Shown here piece after piece: positions 27,856-37,309 of a DNA stretch of 64,000 nucleotides; the stretch's first letter is position 1; every line of letters begins with the position of its first letter. Source of the stretch: an uncultured Alphaproteobacteria bacterium. Lineage in GTDB: Bacteria; Pseudomonadota; Alphaproteobacteria; HIMB59. A program made the translations under genes and the position numbers. Below the pieces are notes generated by a model. It was not told the origin of the DNA. It made no database searches and saw nothing but the letters and a program-made list of their open reading frames with translations. Location: contig CACLUX010000001.1 in the NCBI GenBank assembly GCA_902610255.1, positions 178,512-242,511 on the forward strand, given 5' to 3'.

Positions 27856-28764
27856 TTAATTTGATCTTGGGTCCTCAAGACCAGCATGACGATAAGCTGA
27901 TGTTACAGTATTTCTTAATAGACATGCAATAGTCATCGGCCCAACACCACCTGGTACAGGAGTAATCTTTGAGGCTTTTGTGGAGGCACTTTCAAAGTCT
28001 ACGTCACCCACTATCTTACTTCCTTCACTTCCGTCCTCTTTTGTAATAGCTATTCTGTTTATGCCAACATCAATAACAACCGCACCATCCTTTAACCATT
28101 TTGAGTCAATCATTTCAGCCCTTCCAATGGCTGCTACGATAATATCTGCTTGTGAACAAACTTTTTCAATTTCTTTGGTTTTGGAATGCACTACCGTAAC
28201 AGTACATGACTCTTCGATTAAAAGTTGTGACATAGGTTTGCCCACTATATTTGACCTACCAATTACAACAGCACTCTTACCTTTTAAATCCTCTACATGG
28301 TCTTTCAAAAGTAAAAGGGAACCCAGAGGTGTGCATGGAATAAAAGCTTTTTTCAACATTTCACCCCCGATGGAAAGTCTTCCTGCATTTATAGCATGAA
28401 AACCATCAACATCCTTTTCTACAACAATAGCATCAATCACTTTTCTCTCGTCAATCTGCTTGGGTAAAGGCAATTGTACTAAAATACCATGAACGGATTT
28501 ATCATTGTTGAGCTCATCAATTAATTTCAATAATGTCTCTTGATCTGTACTTGCATCTAATTTGAAATCTTTAGTTTTAATATTACATTCTGCAGCCATT
28601 TTTGTTTTTTGACCTACATAAACTTTACTAGCCGGATTTTCCCCCACTAGCACCACTGCTAGACATGGATCTACTTGTTTTTGAGAGATTAATTTGTCAG
28701 AGTCCTCTTTTACCTCAGCTCTAATTTTTGCTGCAAAAGCTTTTCCATCAATTATATCTGCCAT
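27856..28764 (-). CDS. folD: Bifunctional methylenetetrahydrofolate dehydrogenase/cyclohydrolase
   Basis: Interconverts 5,10-methylene-, methenyl- and 10-formyl-tetrahydrofolate with NADP in the cytoplasm. The start at 28764 is chosen because AAGGAG lies 9 bases upstream and MADIIDGK is the normal N-terminus; an in-frame ATG at 28806 would overlap yggT. This gives 302 residues. Motifs: YVGQKTKMAAE with the catalytic Lys, GILVQLPLP, IGRSNIVGKPM for dinucleotide binding, and TPVPGGVGPMT near the end. Convergent with the ABM-like gene; downstream of yggT on the same strand. Confidence 0.95.
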   Translation of the reverse strand: MADIIDGKAFAAKIRAEVKEDSDKLISQKQVDPCLAVVLVGENPASKVYVGQKTKMAAECNIKTKDFKLDASTDQETLLKLIDELNNDKSVHGILVQLPLPKQIDERKVIDAIVVEKDVDGFHAINAGRLSIGGEMLKKAFIPCTPLGSLLLLKDHVEDLKGKSAVVIGRSNIVGKPMSQLLIEESCTVTVVHSKTKEIEKVCSQADIIVAAIGRAEMIDSKWLKDGAVVIDVGINRIAITKEDGSEGSKIVGDVDFESASTKASKITPVPGGVGPMTIACLLRNTVTSAYRHAGLEDPRSN

Positions 28765-28783
28765 TTTTTTATTCTCCTTATCA

Positions 28784-29068
28784 TTATCCTCTTGGCCAAT
28801 ACTCAATCAGTAAATCTTTAAATAAGTAAATTATTAGTATTAAAAGCACTGGTGAAATATCTAAGCCGCCTAAATTTGGTAAATATCTTCTTATATAATT
28901 TAAGGGAGGGTCAGTTAGTTTTTTAAAACTTTCAAAAACTCGCCACAAAAAAATATTTTGACTATTTAATATATTAAAGTGAAACAACCAAGATACGACT
29001 ACATAAAAAAATACTATAATCGTGTAAAAGTCTAGAAGTCTTACCAGGAACAGTAATAATGAATTCAC
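28784..29068 (-). CDS. YggT-family membrane protein
   Basis: 94 residues from a GTG start, with two membrane segments (about 5-30 and 68-90) joined by a linker containing FKKLTDPPLNYIRRYLPNLGGLDISPVL, the clear YGGT signature (DPxLxxxRxxxPxxGGxDxSP). The family is linked to osmotic shock tolerance and, in other phyla, to membrane or division complexes; exact function unknown. Lies 19 bases upstream of folD and 22 bases downstream of the ABC ATPase gene. Confidence 0.85.
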   Translation of the reverse strand: MNSLLLFLVRLLDFYTIIVFFYVVVSWLFHFNILNSQNIFLWRVFESFKKLTDPPLNYIRRYLPNLGGLDISPVLLILIIYLFKDLLIEYWPRG

Positions 29069-29090
29069 TGTGATAAATTATAAAAAATTA

Positions 29091-29855
29091 TTATTCGCGT
29101 CTATTAAATAAGAAATTTCTGCAACGCTCTGATTGGGGATTTGTGAAAACTGTGTCAGGATGTCCTTCCTCTTCTACCAGACCATCATGAAGAAAAATTA
29201 CATTATTTGAAACTTTTCGAGCAAACTCCATCTCATGAGTTACAACTAACATTGTTTTACCCTGTTCGGCTAAATTGCGTATAACAGACAAGACCTCATC
29301 TACTAATTCTGGATCAAGAGATGATGTCGGTTCATCAAATAATAATATTTCTGGAGAAATGGCGAGCGCTCGAGCTATTGCTGCCCTTTGTTGCTGTCCT
29401 CCTGATAGAAGAGAAGGATATTCTTGAGCTTTGTCAGCGATCCCAACTTTTTTTAATAGGATCATTGCCTCTTCTTCTGCAAGACCTTTATCTATTCCTA
29501 AAACATTTACCGGGGCTTCCGTAACGTTATCTAAGACATTCATATGAGACCAAAGATTGAAACTTTGAAAAACCATACCCAATTTTTTTCTAATTGAAGT
29601 GATTTTCAACTGTAAATTCTTATTAGGTTTTTTAAAACTTTCATCGCTACAGTCGATAATTTCACCACAAACATTTACGGTTCCGCTATCAGGTGTTTCA
29701 AGGAAATTTACACAGCGAAGCATAGTACTTTTTCCTGAACCAGAACTTCCAATAATACTTACAACATCTCCTTTATTAGCTACAAGATTAATGCCTTTTA
29801 AAACTTTATTTTCACCAAATTTTTTTTCTAACTGATTTAACTCAAGTATTTTCAT
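29091..29855 (-). CDS. Polar amino-acid ABC transporter ATPase (HisP/GlnQ type)
   Basis: 254 residues. Walker A GSSGSGKST at 36-44, signature LSGGQQQR at 150-157, Walker B LLFDEP at 171-176, and a switch histidine in VVTHEMEFA. The short insert around residues 70-85 is typical of HisP/OccP-type ATPases for basic amino acids. The matching binding protein and two permeases lie on the plus strand at 31010-34645, with two bactofilin genes between, so this split unit probably forms one importer. The substrate is inferred only as a polar or basic amino acid. Confidence 0.9.
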   Translation of the reverse strand: MKILELNQLEKKFGENKVLKGINLVANKGDVVSIIGSSGSGKSTMLRCVNFLETPDSGTVNVCGEIIDCSDESFKKPNKNLQLKITSIRKKLGMVFQSFNLWSHMNVLDNVTEAPVNVLGIDKGLAEEEAMILLKKVGIADKAQEYPSLLSGGQQQRAAIARALAISPEILLFDEPTSSLDPELVDEVLSVIRNLAEQGKTMLVVTHEMEFARKVSNNVIFLHDGLVEEEGHPDTVFTNPQSERCRNFLFNRRE

Positions 29856-29963
29856 TATTCAGTAATATTTCATTTTTTCGATTTCAAAGATATTGCTAAA
29901 AAAAGTAAATCTTCTAGTTAATATGTTAAATATAATTAAATTTATAATAATCTAAGTTATTAG

Positions 29964-29997
29964 TTCTAAAAACCTAATCATTTCAATGTTTTTAGAA
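29964..29997. promoter_or_regulatory. 10-bp inverted repeat upstream of the bactofilin genes
   Basis: TTCTAAAAAC (29964-29973) and GTTTTTAGAA (29988-29997) are exact complements with a 14-base spacer, in the 188-base divergent space between the ABC ATPase and the first bactofilin. No T-run follows on either strand. Possibly an operator. Confidence 0.35.
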
Positions 29998-30043
29998 AAT
30001 AATTTAGATTTTATGAATATTTAGATTGTGTTAGGATAAATAA

Positions 30044-30517
30044 ATGGATGAAAATAATATTGAGATGGATGAAAATAACACTGAGTTATCAGGTGATGAA
30101 ATACAATCTAATCCAATAGATAATGATACTAAAGCTGTAAACATAGGTTCCGGTGTCAGAGTTGACGGACGAATTGAAGGAGCAGAAACCTCAGATATTT
30201 CTGGAACTCTTACAGGAACTCTAAAATCTTCAAATATTAATATTAACAGTAAGGGTACTTTTAGTGGAGACATGTCAGGTCAAGAAATAACCATTTCTGG
30301 AAGTGTTGATGGTGAGATTAATTCAGAGGATTATTTGATCGTTAATAACTCTGCAAACATTAAAGGAGTAATTGAATACGCTTCATTACAAGTAAGCTAT
30401 GGTGCAAGAATCCAAGGCACACTAAGACATAGGGGCACTGTCCAATCCTATTCATCAGTTTCTACTGATGAAGTTAAAGAAGATGAGATTAATGAAAATC
30501 AAGAGGTTGATCAATAA
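30044..30517 (+). CDS. Bactofilin
   Basis: 157 residues. A disordered acidic N-terminus (with a repeated MDEN(N) opening) is followed by a bactofilin beta-helix core at ~40-140: IGSGVRVDGRIEGAE, GTLTGTLKS, GEINSEDYLIV and GVIEYASLQVSYGARIQGTL turns. The tail is acidic. Bactofilins polymerise at membranes without nucleotide and organise cell-shape, stalk or wall enzymes. It overlaps the next bactofilin by TAATG, so both are co-translated. AGGA lies upstream of the ATG. Confidence 0.87.
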   Translation: MDENNIEMDENNTELSGDEIQSNPIDNDTKAVNIGSGVRVDGRIEGAETSDISGTLTGTLKSSNININSKGTFSGDMSGQEITISGSVDGEINSEDYLIVNNSANIKGVIEYASLQVSYGARIQGTLRHRGTVQSYSSVSTDEVKEDEINENQEVDQ

Positions 30518-30897
30518 TGGCATTATTTGGATCTAGTGAAAAAAAACCTGAAGTAAAAACTGAATTTATGTTCGACACTGATAGTACTATCAATCAATCA
30601 ACTTTAGCGAAAGATATAAAAATAAATGGCTCTCTCGAGTCAACAGACTACATAGATTTTTCTGGACATTTAACTGGAACTATAAAGTCATCAACCATTA
30701 ATTTAAAACCAGGATCCTATGTTAAGGGAACTGTTACTGCTGATACTATTACAGTCGAGGGTGAAGTTGACGGAGACATCCAAGCTAAAGATATTTATAT
30801 TAAGTCAACAGCAAAAATTAAGGGAAATATTCGCTATCAAAATATTGATATTCAAAACGGTAGTATAATCAACGCTGATTTGTTCTATTCATCATAA
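30517..30897 (+). CDS. Bactofilin (second copy)
   Basis: 126 residues with the same core (KDIKINGSLESTDYIDFSG, TGTIKSSTINLKPGSYVKG, EVDGDIQAKDIYI) and short ends. It differs clearly from the first copy (roughly half the core positions), so the duplication is old. It may co-polymerise with its neighbour. No membrane segment; bactofilin N-termini often bind membranes through a few hydrophobic residues, here MALFG. Confidence 0.87.
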   Translation: MALFGSSEKKPEVKTEFMFDTDSTINQSTLAKDIKINGSLESTDYIDFSGHLTGTIKSSTINLKPGSYVKGTVTADTITVEGEVDGDIQAKDIYIKSTAKIKGNIRYQNIDIQNGSIINADLFYSS

Positions 30898-31009
30898 TTA
30901 ACCAAATATTCTTAGCGTTTTTATAAAAAGTTTATCTATTTACTCTATTTTAGTTTATATTTCAGTAAGTATTTATTCGAAGTAATAGAGGAAGAACAAG
31001 GAGAAAATT

Positions 31010-31732
31010 ATGAAAAAAATAATACTATCAGCATTTGCTGCGCTTTTTTTAGTTGGTTCTGCTTTTGCTGAAACAGTAAGAATGGGCACAGAGGGTGCTT
31101 ATCCTCCATATAATTTTATTAACGATAATGGCGAAGTTGATGGATTCGAGAAAGATGTAGGAGACATGCTTTGTATTCGTGCAAATCTAGATTGCGTTTG
31201 GGTCATAAACGAGTGGGACTCTATCATTCCTAATTTAGTGTCTGGTAACTACGATACAATTATTGCTGGTATGTCAATAACCGCAGAGCGTGATGAGGTG
31301 ATTGACTTTACACAAGATTATTTTCCACCCTCTCCATCAGTATACATGGGAATGAGCGGTGCAGATATTGATGTAGATAGTGCTGTTATTGCTGCTCAAA
31401 CTGCAACTATTCAGGCAGGTTATGTTGCTGAAAGTGGAGCAACTTTAGTTGAATTTGCAACAGCAGAAGAAACAATATCTGCAGTGCAAAACGGTGAAGC
31501 CGACGCTGTCTTAGCAGATGGGGATTACCTCGCATCTATTATTGCAGAATCAAACGGTGAATTTGCAAATATAGGAGAAGTCTCAATCGGCGGCGGTGTT
31601 GGAATGGGTATCCGTGAATCTGATACAGAGTTAAAAGCCAAAATGAATGCAGCTATTAGCTCCATGAAAGACGATGGATCATTAAATGCACTTATTAAAA
31701 AGTGGTTTGGTTTTGAAGCCGCAACTTTTTAA
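31010..31732 (+). CDS. Polar amino-acid ABC transporter substrate-binding protein
   Basis: 240 residues. A Sec signal peptide (cleavage after SAFA, residue ~20) is followed by a type II periplasmic binding fold. MGTEGAYPPYNFINDNGEVDGFE, WDSIIPNLVSGNYDTIIAGMSIT and ERDEVIDFT carry the conserved ligand-contact Arg. Lies in the periplasm and feeds the permeases at 32934-34645 and the ATPase at 29091. The SD AAGGAG is 7 bases upstream. A strong terminator follows immediately, so this gene is probably expressed more than the permeases behind it. Confidence 0.92.
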   Translation: MKKIILSAFAALFLVGSAFAETVRMGTEGAYPPYNFINDNGEVDGFEKDVGDMLCIRANLDCVWVINEWDSIIPNLVSGNYDTIIAGMSITAERDEVIDFTQDYFPPSPSVYMGMSGADIDVDSAVIAAQTATIQAGYVAESGATLVEFATAEETISAVQNGEADAVLADGDYLASIIAESNGEFANIGEVSIGGGVGMGIRESDTELKAKMNAAISSMKDDGSLNALIKKWFGFEAATF

Positions 31733-31757
31733 GACTATTTAATTTAAATTTTTAAAA

Positions 31758-31790
31758 AAAAAAGAGGACGGAATATCCGTCCTCTTTTTT
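31758..31790 (+). terminator. Strong hairpin terminator after the binding-protein gene
   Basis: A 15-bp perfect stem (31758-31772 with 31776-31790) with a 3-base loop, core GAGGACGGA/TCCGTCCTC, flanked by A6 and T6, so it could work in both directions. It probably limits read-through to the oxidase and permease genes downstream. Confidence 0.9.
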
Positions 31791-31846
31791 CTCTTTATAA
31801 TATTCACTCAAGAAACATTGAAACATAATATAATATCTATTTTAAA

Positions 31847-32941
31847 ATGATTATAGTTGGGGCAGGAATTGTAGGTGCATCCTTTGCCTACCATGCCTAC
31901 CAAAATGGTGTAGATAAGATAACTGTTTTATCTTCACATTTACCTGGTGATAAAAACCAAGCCACATCAAATACTTGGGGTTGGGTGAACGGATATGCTA
32001 GTAACGATAAAAGTTATGCTACTTTTCGTCTGGCAAATTTGAATTACTGGCCAAAATTATTAAATTATATTTCAAATTTAAATTATACATCTAAAGGTGC
32101 ATTTATTTGGGATCAAGGTGAGAAAGAGCTTCAAAATATTATTATGCAGCATAAAAGTTGGGGGCAATCGGTAAAAATATCAACTAAATCTGAACTAAAA
32201 AAACATTTACCTTACTTAAATAATATTCCAACTATGGCCGGCTTCGGTGTTGATGACTTGGCCATTGATGGTGTTAGGGCAACTAAAGAACTTTTCAAAG
32301 CTAGTGGATCAAAAATATTAAAAACTAAAGTAAAAGAGATAATATGTGATAGCAACAATGTTACTGGTGTCAAAACCGATGATGAAGTTATTAATGACGA
32401 TGAGGTAATTTTAACTGCTGGACTTGGTGCTCCAAAATTATTATCAACAATTAATATTCCTTTTGAAATGCACTCAAGTTTAGGTTTATTAGTTTATACA
32501 AAACCATTGCCCAAATTATTAAAATACCCAATCACAGGTTTTGATTTCCATGTAAGACAGGATGACAAAGGAAGATTAATAATAGGTGGAAAATTTGATG
32601 ATGACTCAAGCCAAGAGGAAAATATTAAGGGTAGTGCAAAAAAACTTATCCAAGACATGGCAACTAGGCTCAATTATAATGGAAATATGATTTTAGATTA
32701 TTTTACACTTGGTAAACGACCTTTGCCAGTTGATGGAAGACCGAAAATTGGACGTCTCATAAATCAAAAAGGTGAAAAATTAAATGGATTATATCTAGCA
32801 GTTATGCATTCAGGTATAACTAATGCACCTTTAGCTGGTAAGTTTGGTATAGATGAGGTTTTATCAGGAAAAAGAAATAATTTAATCAGAGATTTTTCAC
32901 CTCAAAAAACAGATATGCAAAAGGAATTTCCAAATGTTTAG
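31847..32941 (+). CDS. FAD-dependent amino-acid/amine oxidoreductase (DAO family)
   Basis: 364 residues starting directly with the FAD-binding GAGIVGASFA motif (residues 5-14), so there is no signal peptide. The middle and end match the DAO fold: GVDDLAIDGVRATKEL, EVILTAGLGAPKLL, and a C-terminal GLYLAVMHSGITNAPLAGKF where FAD contacts occur. It sits between binding protein and permease genes and overlaps the permease start by 8 bases, so it probably oxidises the amine or amino acid that the transporter brings in. Which one is not visible; D-amino-acid, glycine and N-methyl amino acids are all possible. Confidence 0.8.
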   Translation: MIIVGAGIVGASFAYHAYQNGVDKITVLSSHLPGDKNQATSNTWGWVNGYASNDKSYATFRLANLNYWPKLLNYISNLNYTSKGAFIWDQGEKELQNIIMQHKSWGQSVKISTKSELKKHLPYLNNIPTMAGFGVDDLAIDGVRATKELFKASGSKILKTKVKEIICDSNNVTGVKTDDEVINDDEVILTAGLGAPKLLSTINIPFEMHSSLGLLVYTKPLPKLLKYPITGFDFHVRQDDKGRLIIGGKFDDDSSQEENIKGSAKKLIQDMATRLNYNGNMILDYFTLGKRPLPVDGRPKIGRLINQKGEKLNGLYLAVMHSGITNAPLAGKFGIDEVLSGKRNNLIRDFSPQKTDMQKEFPNV

Positions 32942-33800
32942 TTATTGTGTAGACCCTAAAACCTTAGAAGGATTAATGTGGTTATCATGTTATGTCACTA
33001 CAGCAAAACATATGTCATTTTATTTTTCTTTTTTAGTTGTTATGGGTTTGCTTTCTTTAGCGGCTCCGTTGGCAATGGCATTTGGTTTTGCAGGTGCTAC
33101 TGCTTCAAGATCCTCATTTAAAATTATTCGCTCTGTAGGGAAAGGGTATCTCGCGATGATAAGAGGTGTCCCAGATATTGTTTTCTTTTTATTTATTCCA
33201 ATAGCACTTGATCAAGCATTTGAATATTTGCGTCATAAAGTTTTATGTTCTGATGTTACTGAGCCCATTAGACAAGGTAATGATTTTGTCGTTTGTGCAG
33301 CTGCGAAACTTCCTTTAAACACTGCTAGCGAGTGGGTGCACGATATTTATGGATTTTCTCTAGCTTTACTTGCTTTTGGCTTTGTTTTTGGAGCTTTTGC
33401 TGGCAACGTTTTGTCTGGAGCTATGGCTGCAGTTCCAAAATCTCAAATAGAAACAGGAGAGGCCTACGGCTTTTCTCAAAGTCAAATCTTTAGAAGAATT
33501 CTCATACCACAAATGTGGATTTATGCGTTACCAGGCCTATCCAATTTATGGATGATTTTAATTAAAGCAACTCCACTTCTATTTCTTCTTGGCATTGAAG
33601 ATATAGTCTATTGGGCTAAAGAACTAGGTGGCATTAAAACTGGTGTATATGAGTATCCTCATCCCGATTGGCGAGCTTGGTATTTTGGAGTACTTATGAT
33701 TTTTTATTTATCATTAACTTACTTGTCACAATCTGTACTGGACAAAATATCAGCTCGTCTTTCTCAAGGACAAGCTACCATGGCAGGTAGGGCTGGCTGA
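32934..33800 (+). CDS. Amino-acid ABC transporter permease
   Basis: 288 residues, five to six membrane segments. The HisM/HisQ-type permease motifs are MIRGVPDIVFFLF and the cytoplasmic EAA loop GEAYGFSQSQIFRRILIPQMW. It has an insertion at ~95-135 (two Cys, charged) in the periplasmic loop. It overlaps both the oxidase gene and the second permease (TGATG). Partner of the 33800 permease in a heterodimer. Confidence 0.88.
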   Translation: MFSYCVDPKTLEGLMWLSCYVTTAKHMSFYFSFLVVMGLLSLAAPLAMAFGFAGATASRSSFKIIRSVGKGYLAMIRGVPDIVFFLFIPIALDQAFEYLRHKVLCSDVTEPIRQGNDFVVCAAAKLPLNTASEWVHDIYGFSLALLAFGFVFGAFAGNVLSGAMAAVPKSQIETGEAYGFSQSQIFRRILIPQMWIYALPGLSNLWMILIKATPLLFLLGIEDIVYWAKELGGIKTGVYEYPHPDWRAWYFGVLMIFYLSLTYLSQSVLDKISARLSQGQATMAGRAG

Positions 33801-34645
33801 TGTCGAGTTGTTTTCAAACACTATCTGATTACAGCCTTAGATCTATAGGCTATGGAGAGCGACTTTTACCAAAAGCTGACATAACACTTTGTGAACAATT
33901 TGTTTTAATTGGCTCGGGAATGATTTGGAACATATATTTTGCTGTTTTGGCATTACTTCTTGGATTTTTCTTTGCAACAGTTCTGGCTTTAGGTAAAAAT
34001 TCAAATCTATCTCTATTTAGTGCTCCTTGTAAATTATTTATTTTTATTTTTAGAGGCTCTCCTTTATTCATTCAATTTTTCTTTGCATATGATTTATTTG
34101 TACTTCTACCAAGATTAGGAGTTGATATAGATCTAGGATTTCTCGTAGTTACTGTTGAAACGCGTTGGCTTACCAAAGCCTGGTTAGGGGCTTTAATTGT
34201 TTTATTTTTTAATACATCTGCATACGCAGGAGAGATTTTTTACGGAGCGTTGCGCGCCGTCCCAAGTCAAGATTTAGAGTCAGCAGATGCGTTTGGTTTT
34301 ACAGGGATTAAAAAATTTAGACGCATCATATGGCCAACTATGCTCCGCTTGGCATGGCCCTCTTACACAAATGAAGCAATTTTTATGTTTCATGCAACTA
34401 CATTGGTGTTTTTTACTGGTTTTCCAGCGTGGCAACAAAAAGGAGATGCGATTTATTATGCCAGTTATTTCGCTGATAAAACCTTTAATCCTTTTGTTCC
34501 TTATCCAATTGTTGGCTTTTACTTTATCTTGTTAACATTATTGATAATTGGTTTATTTGGCTTAATAAATAAAAGATTGAATAAACATTTACCAACTAAC
34601 GAGAGAAAAAGATTGAGGTTTAATAAGTACAATTTGATAAGGTAA
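33800..34645 (+). CDS. Amino-acid ABC transporter permease (second subunit)
   Basis: 281 residues with five to six membrane segments. FIFRGSPLFIQFFFAYD, GEIFYGALRAVPSQDLESADAFG and FRRIIWPTMLRLAWPSYTNE form the conserved GSP and EAA regions of HisQ/HisM permeases. Overlaps the first permease by a TGATG junction, so it is translationally coupled. The C-terminus is basic and cytoplasmic. Convergent with the ccm operon 6 bases downstream. Confidence 0.88.
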   Translation: MSSCFQTLSDYSLRSIGYGERLLPKADITLCEQFVLIGSGMIWNIYFAVLALLLGFFFATVLALGKNSNLSLFSAPCKLFIFIFRGSPLFIQFFFAYDLFVLLPRLGVDIDLGFLVVTVETRWLTKAWLGALIVLFFNTSAYAGEIFYGALRAVPSQDLESADAFGFTGIKKFRRIIWPTMLRLAWPSYTNEAIFMFHATTLVFFTGFPAWQQKGDAIYYASYFADKTFNPFVPYPIVGFYFILLTLLIIGLFGLINKRLNKHLPTNERKRLRFNKYNLIR

Positions 34646-34651
34646 ATTATT

Positions 34652-35023
34652 TTATACTCTTCTAAAAAATCTTATTTTATTTCTAATAAATATAAAAATA
34701 ATTATTAGTACAATCAAAGGCATCCCCCAAAGTAGTATGTGATTTTTAGGTGGATTAAAAGATATCTCTTCACCATAAATTTTGATTAGTTCTTGATCAA
34801 TTTCTTCAATGGATATCCCAGAGCTATATTTTTTTTGGATTTGCTCTTTTAAATTTATTGCAAACTCCGTGTCAGACTCTTGAATGCTCTGACCCTCACA
34901 AACCAGACATCTGATTGTTTTGTAATAATCATTGAGTTCATTAACACCAGCAAAGCTAATTGTGGATATATGAATTACTAAAATTGGTATAATTAGTTTA
35001 TAAATACTTTTCGATATCTTCAT
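34652..35023 (-). CDS. ccmH: Cytochrome c maturation protein CcmH
   Basis: 123 residues. Signal peptide, then a thioredoxin-like reductase domain with the RCLVC motif (residues ~39-43) followed by GQSIQESDTEFA. One membrane segment lies near the C-terminus (~95-115). Reduces apocytochrome c for heme attachment, with CcmF and CcmG, in the periplasm. Last gene of the ccm run; overlaps ccmG by 26 bases. No ccmI (TPR) gene follows, so that function is elsewhere or absent. Confidence 0.92.
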   Translation of the reverse strand: MKISKSIYKLIIPILVIHISTISFAGVNELNDYYKTIRCLVCEGQSIQESDTEFAINLKEQIQKKYSSGISIEEIDQELIKIYGEEISFNPPKNHILLWGMPLIVLIIIFIFIRNKIRFFRRV

Positions 35024-35480
35024 AAAACAAAGGCCCCTGTATCTTTTTTTGAGTCATTTTATTAAGAATAAAAAATGTCTCTGGAACACCAATTAAACCC
35101 ATCTCATAAGCGATGCTACCATCATCTCTTAAAATGTATTCAAAAGGATTTCCATGTTCATTTATCCACTCCTTAAAATTCTCCTCATCATCTCGAAAAT
35201 TAATACCAATAATTTTTACGCCTTTTTTTTTCATTTCCATTAATAAAGGGTGCTCTGCTAAGCATGGCTTACACCATGAAGCAAAAAAATTAATAATGTA
35301 AAATTCACCTAATGTATTTTCATTAATTAACTTATTGTTGTAAAAGTCTGGTGTTTCAAATATTAAACTCGATACCTCATCCCTTGAATTATTTTTGTAT
35401 GTTGATTGATTAAAGTAAAATATAACACTTACAATTAACACTATTAATCCAACTATAGGTAATAATAGATGCCGCTTCAT
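34998..35480 (-). CDS. ccmG: Thiol:disulfide oxidoreductase CcmG/DsbE
   Basis: 160 residues anchored by an N-terminal membrane helix (5-24), followed by a periplasmic thioredoxin fold. The active site is FFASWCKPCLAEHP and a cis-Pro region IGVPETFFI is present. Keeps apocytochrome and CcmH reduced. Overlaps ccmF by 4 bases (ATGA). Confidence 0.93.
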   Translation of the reverse strand: MKRHLLLPIVGLIVLIVSVIFYFNQSTYKNNSRDEVSSLIFETPDFYNNKLINENTLGEFYIINFFASWCKPCLAEHPLLMEMKKKGVKIIGINFRDDEENFKEWINEHGNPFEYILRDDGSIAYEMGLIGVPETFFILNKMTQKKIQGPLFYEDIEKYL

Positions 35481-37309
35481 CGTTTTTTAACAACAGATAA
35501 TAATATTGAAAAAACAAGCATAATTGCACTTAACCATAATAAATTTATCAATGGTTTATATACTAAATTGATCCCAACCTTATTGCTCTCAATTGTTGAT
35601 ATTGTTGCGTAATATTGACTGAGGAGGTTATTAGTAGTGCTAACCTCATTCGTGACTTGCCCTGAGGGCTGGTAAATATTTTTTGATGGTGAGAGTTCTT
35701 TTTCTTTTTGACCATCAGAAATTAATAAGTCTACTAATATTCTTTGATAATTTTGGAATTTTTCGTCTTTAATATTTTTAATTATTGCAGTTTTATTATT
35801 TTGTAGTTTTATTTCATTAGTGGATCCTTTTTCAAATAGTAGGTTTTCTTCATAATCAAATTGTTCTGTATACACAGCTGCTATAATAAAAAAACCAATA
35901 CTTAAATGAGCCAGCCATTGAGAATAAAAACTTATATTTTTGTTAAAATTATTTTTTAAAACTAAAATACTTTTTAAAAACAAAGGTACTGTAATAAATA
36001 CACTAAGTGCAAAATAAAAATTATTTGAAAAATAATATGATACCAAGCAAACCAATAATGAAAAAATTATAATAAAAGGTATTTGTTCATCTTTTTTTTC
36101 ATGTTTTCCCCAATTTATCTGTGGTGCAAATGCCATGAATAAAATTAATGGTGCTAGTAACAAATTAAATGCGAAATTATAATATGGTGCACCAACTGAT
36201 ACTGATGTTTTAAGAATCATTTCGCTAAACAATGGATAAACTGTTCCAATGAAGACGACTAGTGCAGAACAAATAAAAAATATATTATTTAATAAAAGAA
36301 AACTCTCTCTGCTTAGCAAATTAAAAGAGTCCTCATTGAAATTAGAAATACTTTTTATATTTAGCCTTACTGTCATAGCTAGCAAATATGCGATTATAAT
36401 AATCAAAAATAATCCTCTAAGTGGGTCTGTGGCAAAACTATGTACAGATACAATTAAATTTGAACGAACCAAAAAAGTTCCGAACACTGATGCAATGAAA
36501 CAGTAAAGTCCTAAATTTAGGCTCCATAATTTTAGTTGGTTACTTTTGATTGAAACTTGAAGGGAATGTATCAACGCGGTATTTAATAACCATGGGATTA
36601 ATGAGATGTTTTCCACTGGATCCCAAAACCACCAACCCCCCCATCCTAGTTCTGAATATGCCCAGTACGAACCTAAAACTATTCCTCCAGTCAAAAAAAA
36701 CCATGAAATTTTTGACCAAATCAACATTTCTTTGAATAATTTTTCTGAAAAGTTTTTACTCACTAGCATATGTGCAGATATCACAAAGGGAATAATTAAA
36801 CCAATATATCCTAGGAACAATGTTGGTGGATGAATTACAAATAAAAAATGTTGCAAGATTGGATTCAGGCCCAAACCTAAAACATTTTTATTTGCCTCTA
36901 CATAAGTAAACGGATTTGAGCTAACTATTACATAAACAATAAATAAAGTTGATATAAATAATATATTTTTATGTATCTCAACAGTTTGATTTTTATAAAG
37001 GAAAAAAACTCCAAATGAGTTAATTAAAAAAACCCATAATAAAATTGATCCCTCATGACTACCCCAGGCAGATGTCACTTTATAAAAAATAGGATCATCA
37101 ACATAAGAATTTTCGACAACGTTCAATAAAGTGAAATCTGAAATTGAAAATGCGTATACTAAAAGACAAAAGGGAATGAGGTTTATAAAATAAATTAATT
37201 TTAAAGAAGAAGTAGATGATGGAATTACTTTCTTTAATAAATTTGTATAAAATAAGATAGTTAGCACTAACGAAATATAAATAAAGCTATTGCCTAAATA
37301 AGATATCAA
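35477..37309 (-). CDS. ccmF: Heme lyase subunit CcmF
   Basis: 610 residues, slightly below the usual ~650, with about 13-15 membrane segments. The tryptophan-rich heme-handling WWD motif is intact (GWGGWWFWDPVEN, residues ~225-240), with conserved histidines in flanking loops (HPPTLFLGY and a later H). It attaches heme to apocytochrome c. The start is TTG, directly after the ccmE stop. The periplasmic C-terminal loop is short, which accounts for the reduced length. Confidence 0.94.
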   Translation of the reverse strand: MISYLGNSFIYISLVLTILFYTNLLKKVIPSSTSSLKLIYFINLIPFCLLVYAFSISDFTLLNVVENSYVDDPIFYKVTSAWGSHEGSILLWVFLINSFGVFFLYKNQTVEIHKNILFISTLFIVYVIVSSNPFTYVEANKNVLGLGLNPILQHFLFVIHPPTLFLGYIGLIIPFVISAHMLVSKNFSEKLFKEMLIWSKISWFFLTGGIVLGSYWAYSELGWGGWWFWDPVENISLIPWLLNTALIHSLQVSIKSNQLKLWSLNLGLYCFIASVFGTFLVRSNLIVSVHSFATDPLRGLFLIIIIAYLLAMTVRLNIKSISNFNEDSFNLLSRESFLLLNNIFFICSALVVFIGTVYPLFSEMILKTSVSVGAPYYNFAFNLLLAPLILFMAFAPQINWGKHEKKDEQIPFIIIFSLLVCLVSYYFSNNFYFALSVFITVPLFLKSILVLKNNFNKNISFYSQWLAHLSIGFFIIAAVYTEQFDYEENLLFEKGSTNEIKLQNNKTAIIKNIKDEKFQNYQRILVDLLISDGQKEKELSPSKNIYQPSGQVTNEVSTTNNLLSQYYATISTIESNKVGINLVYKPLINLLWLSAIMLVFSILLSVVKKR

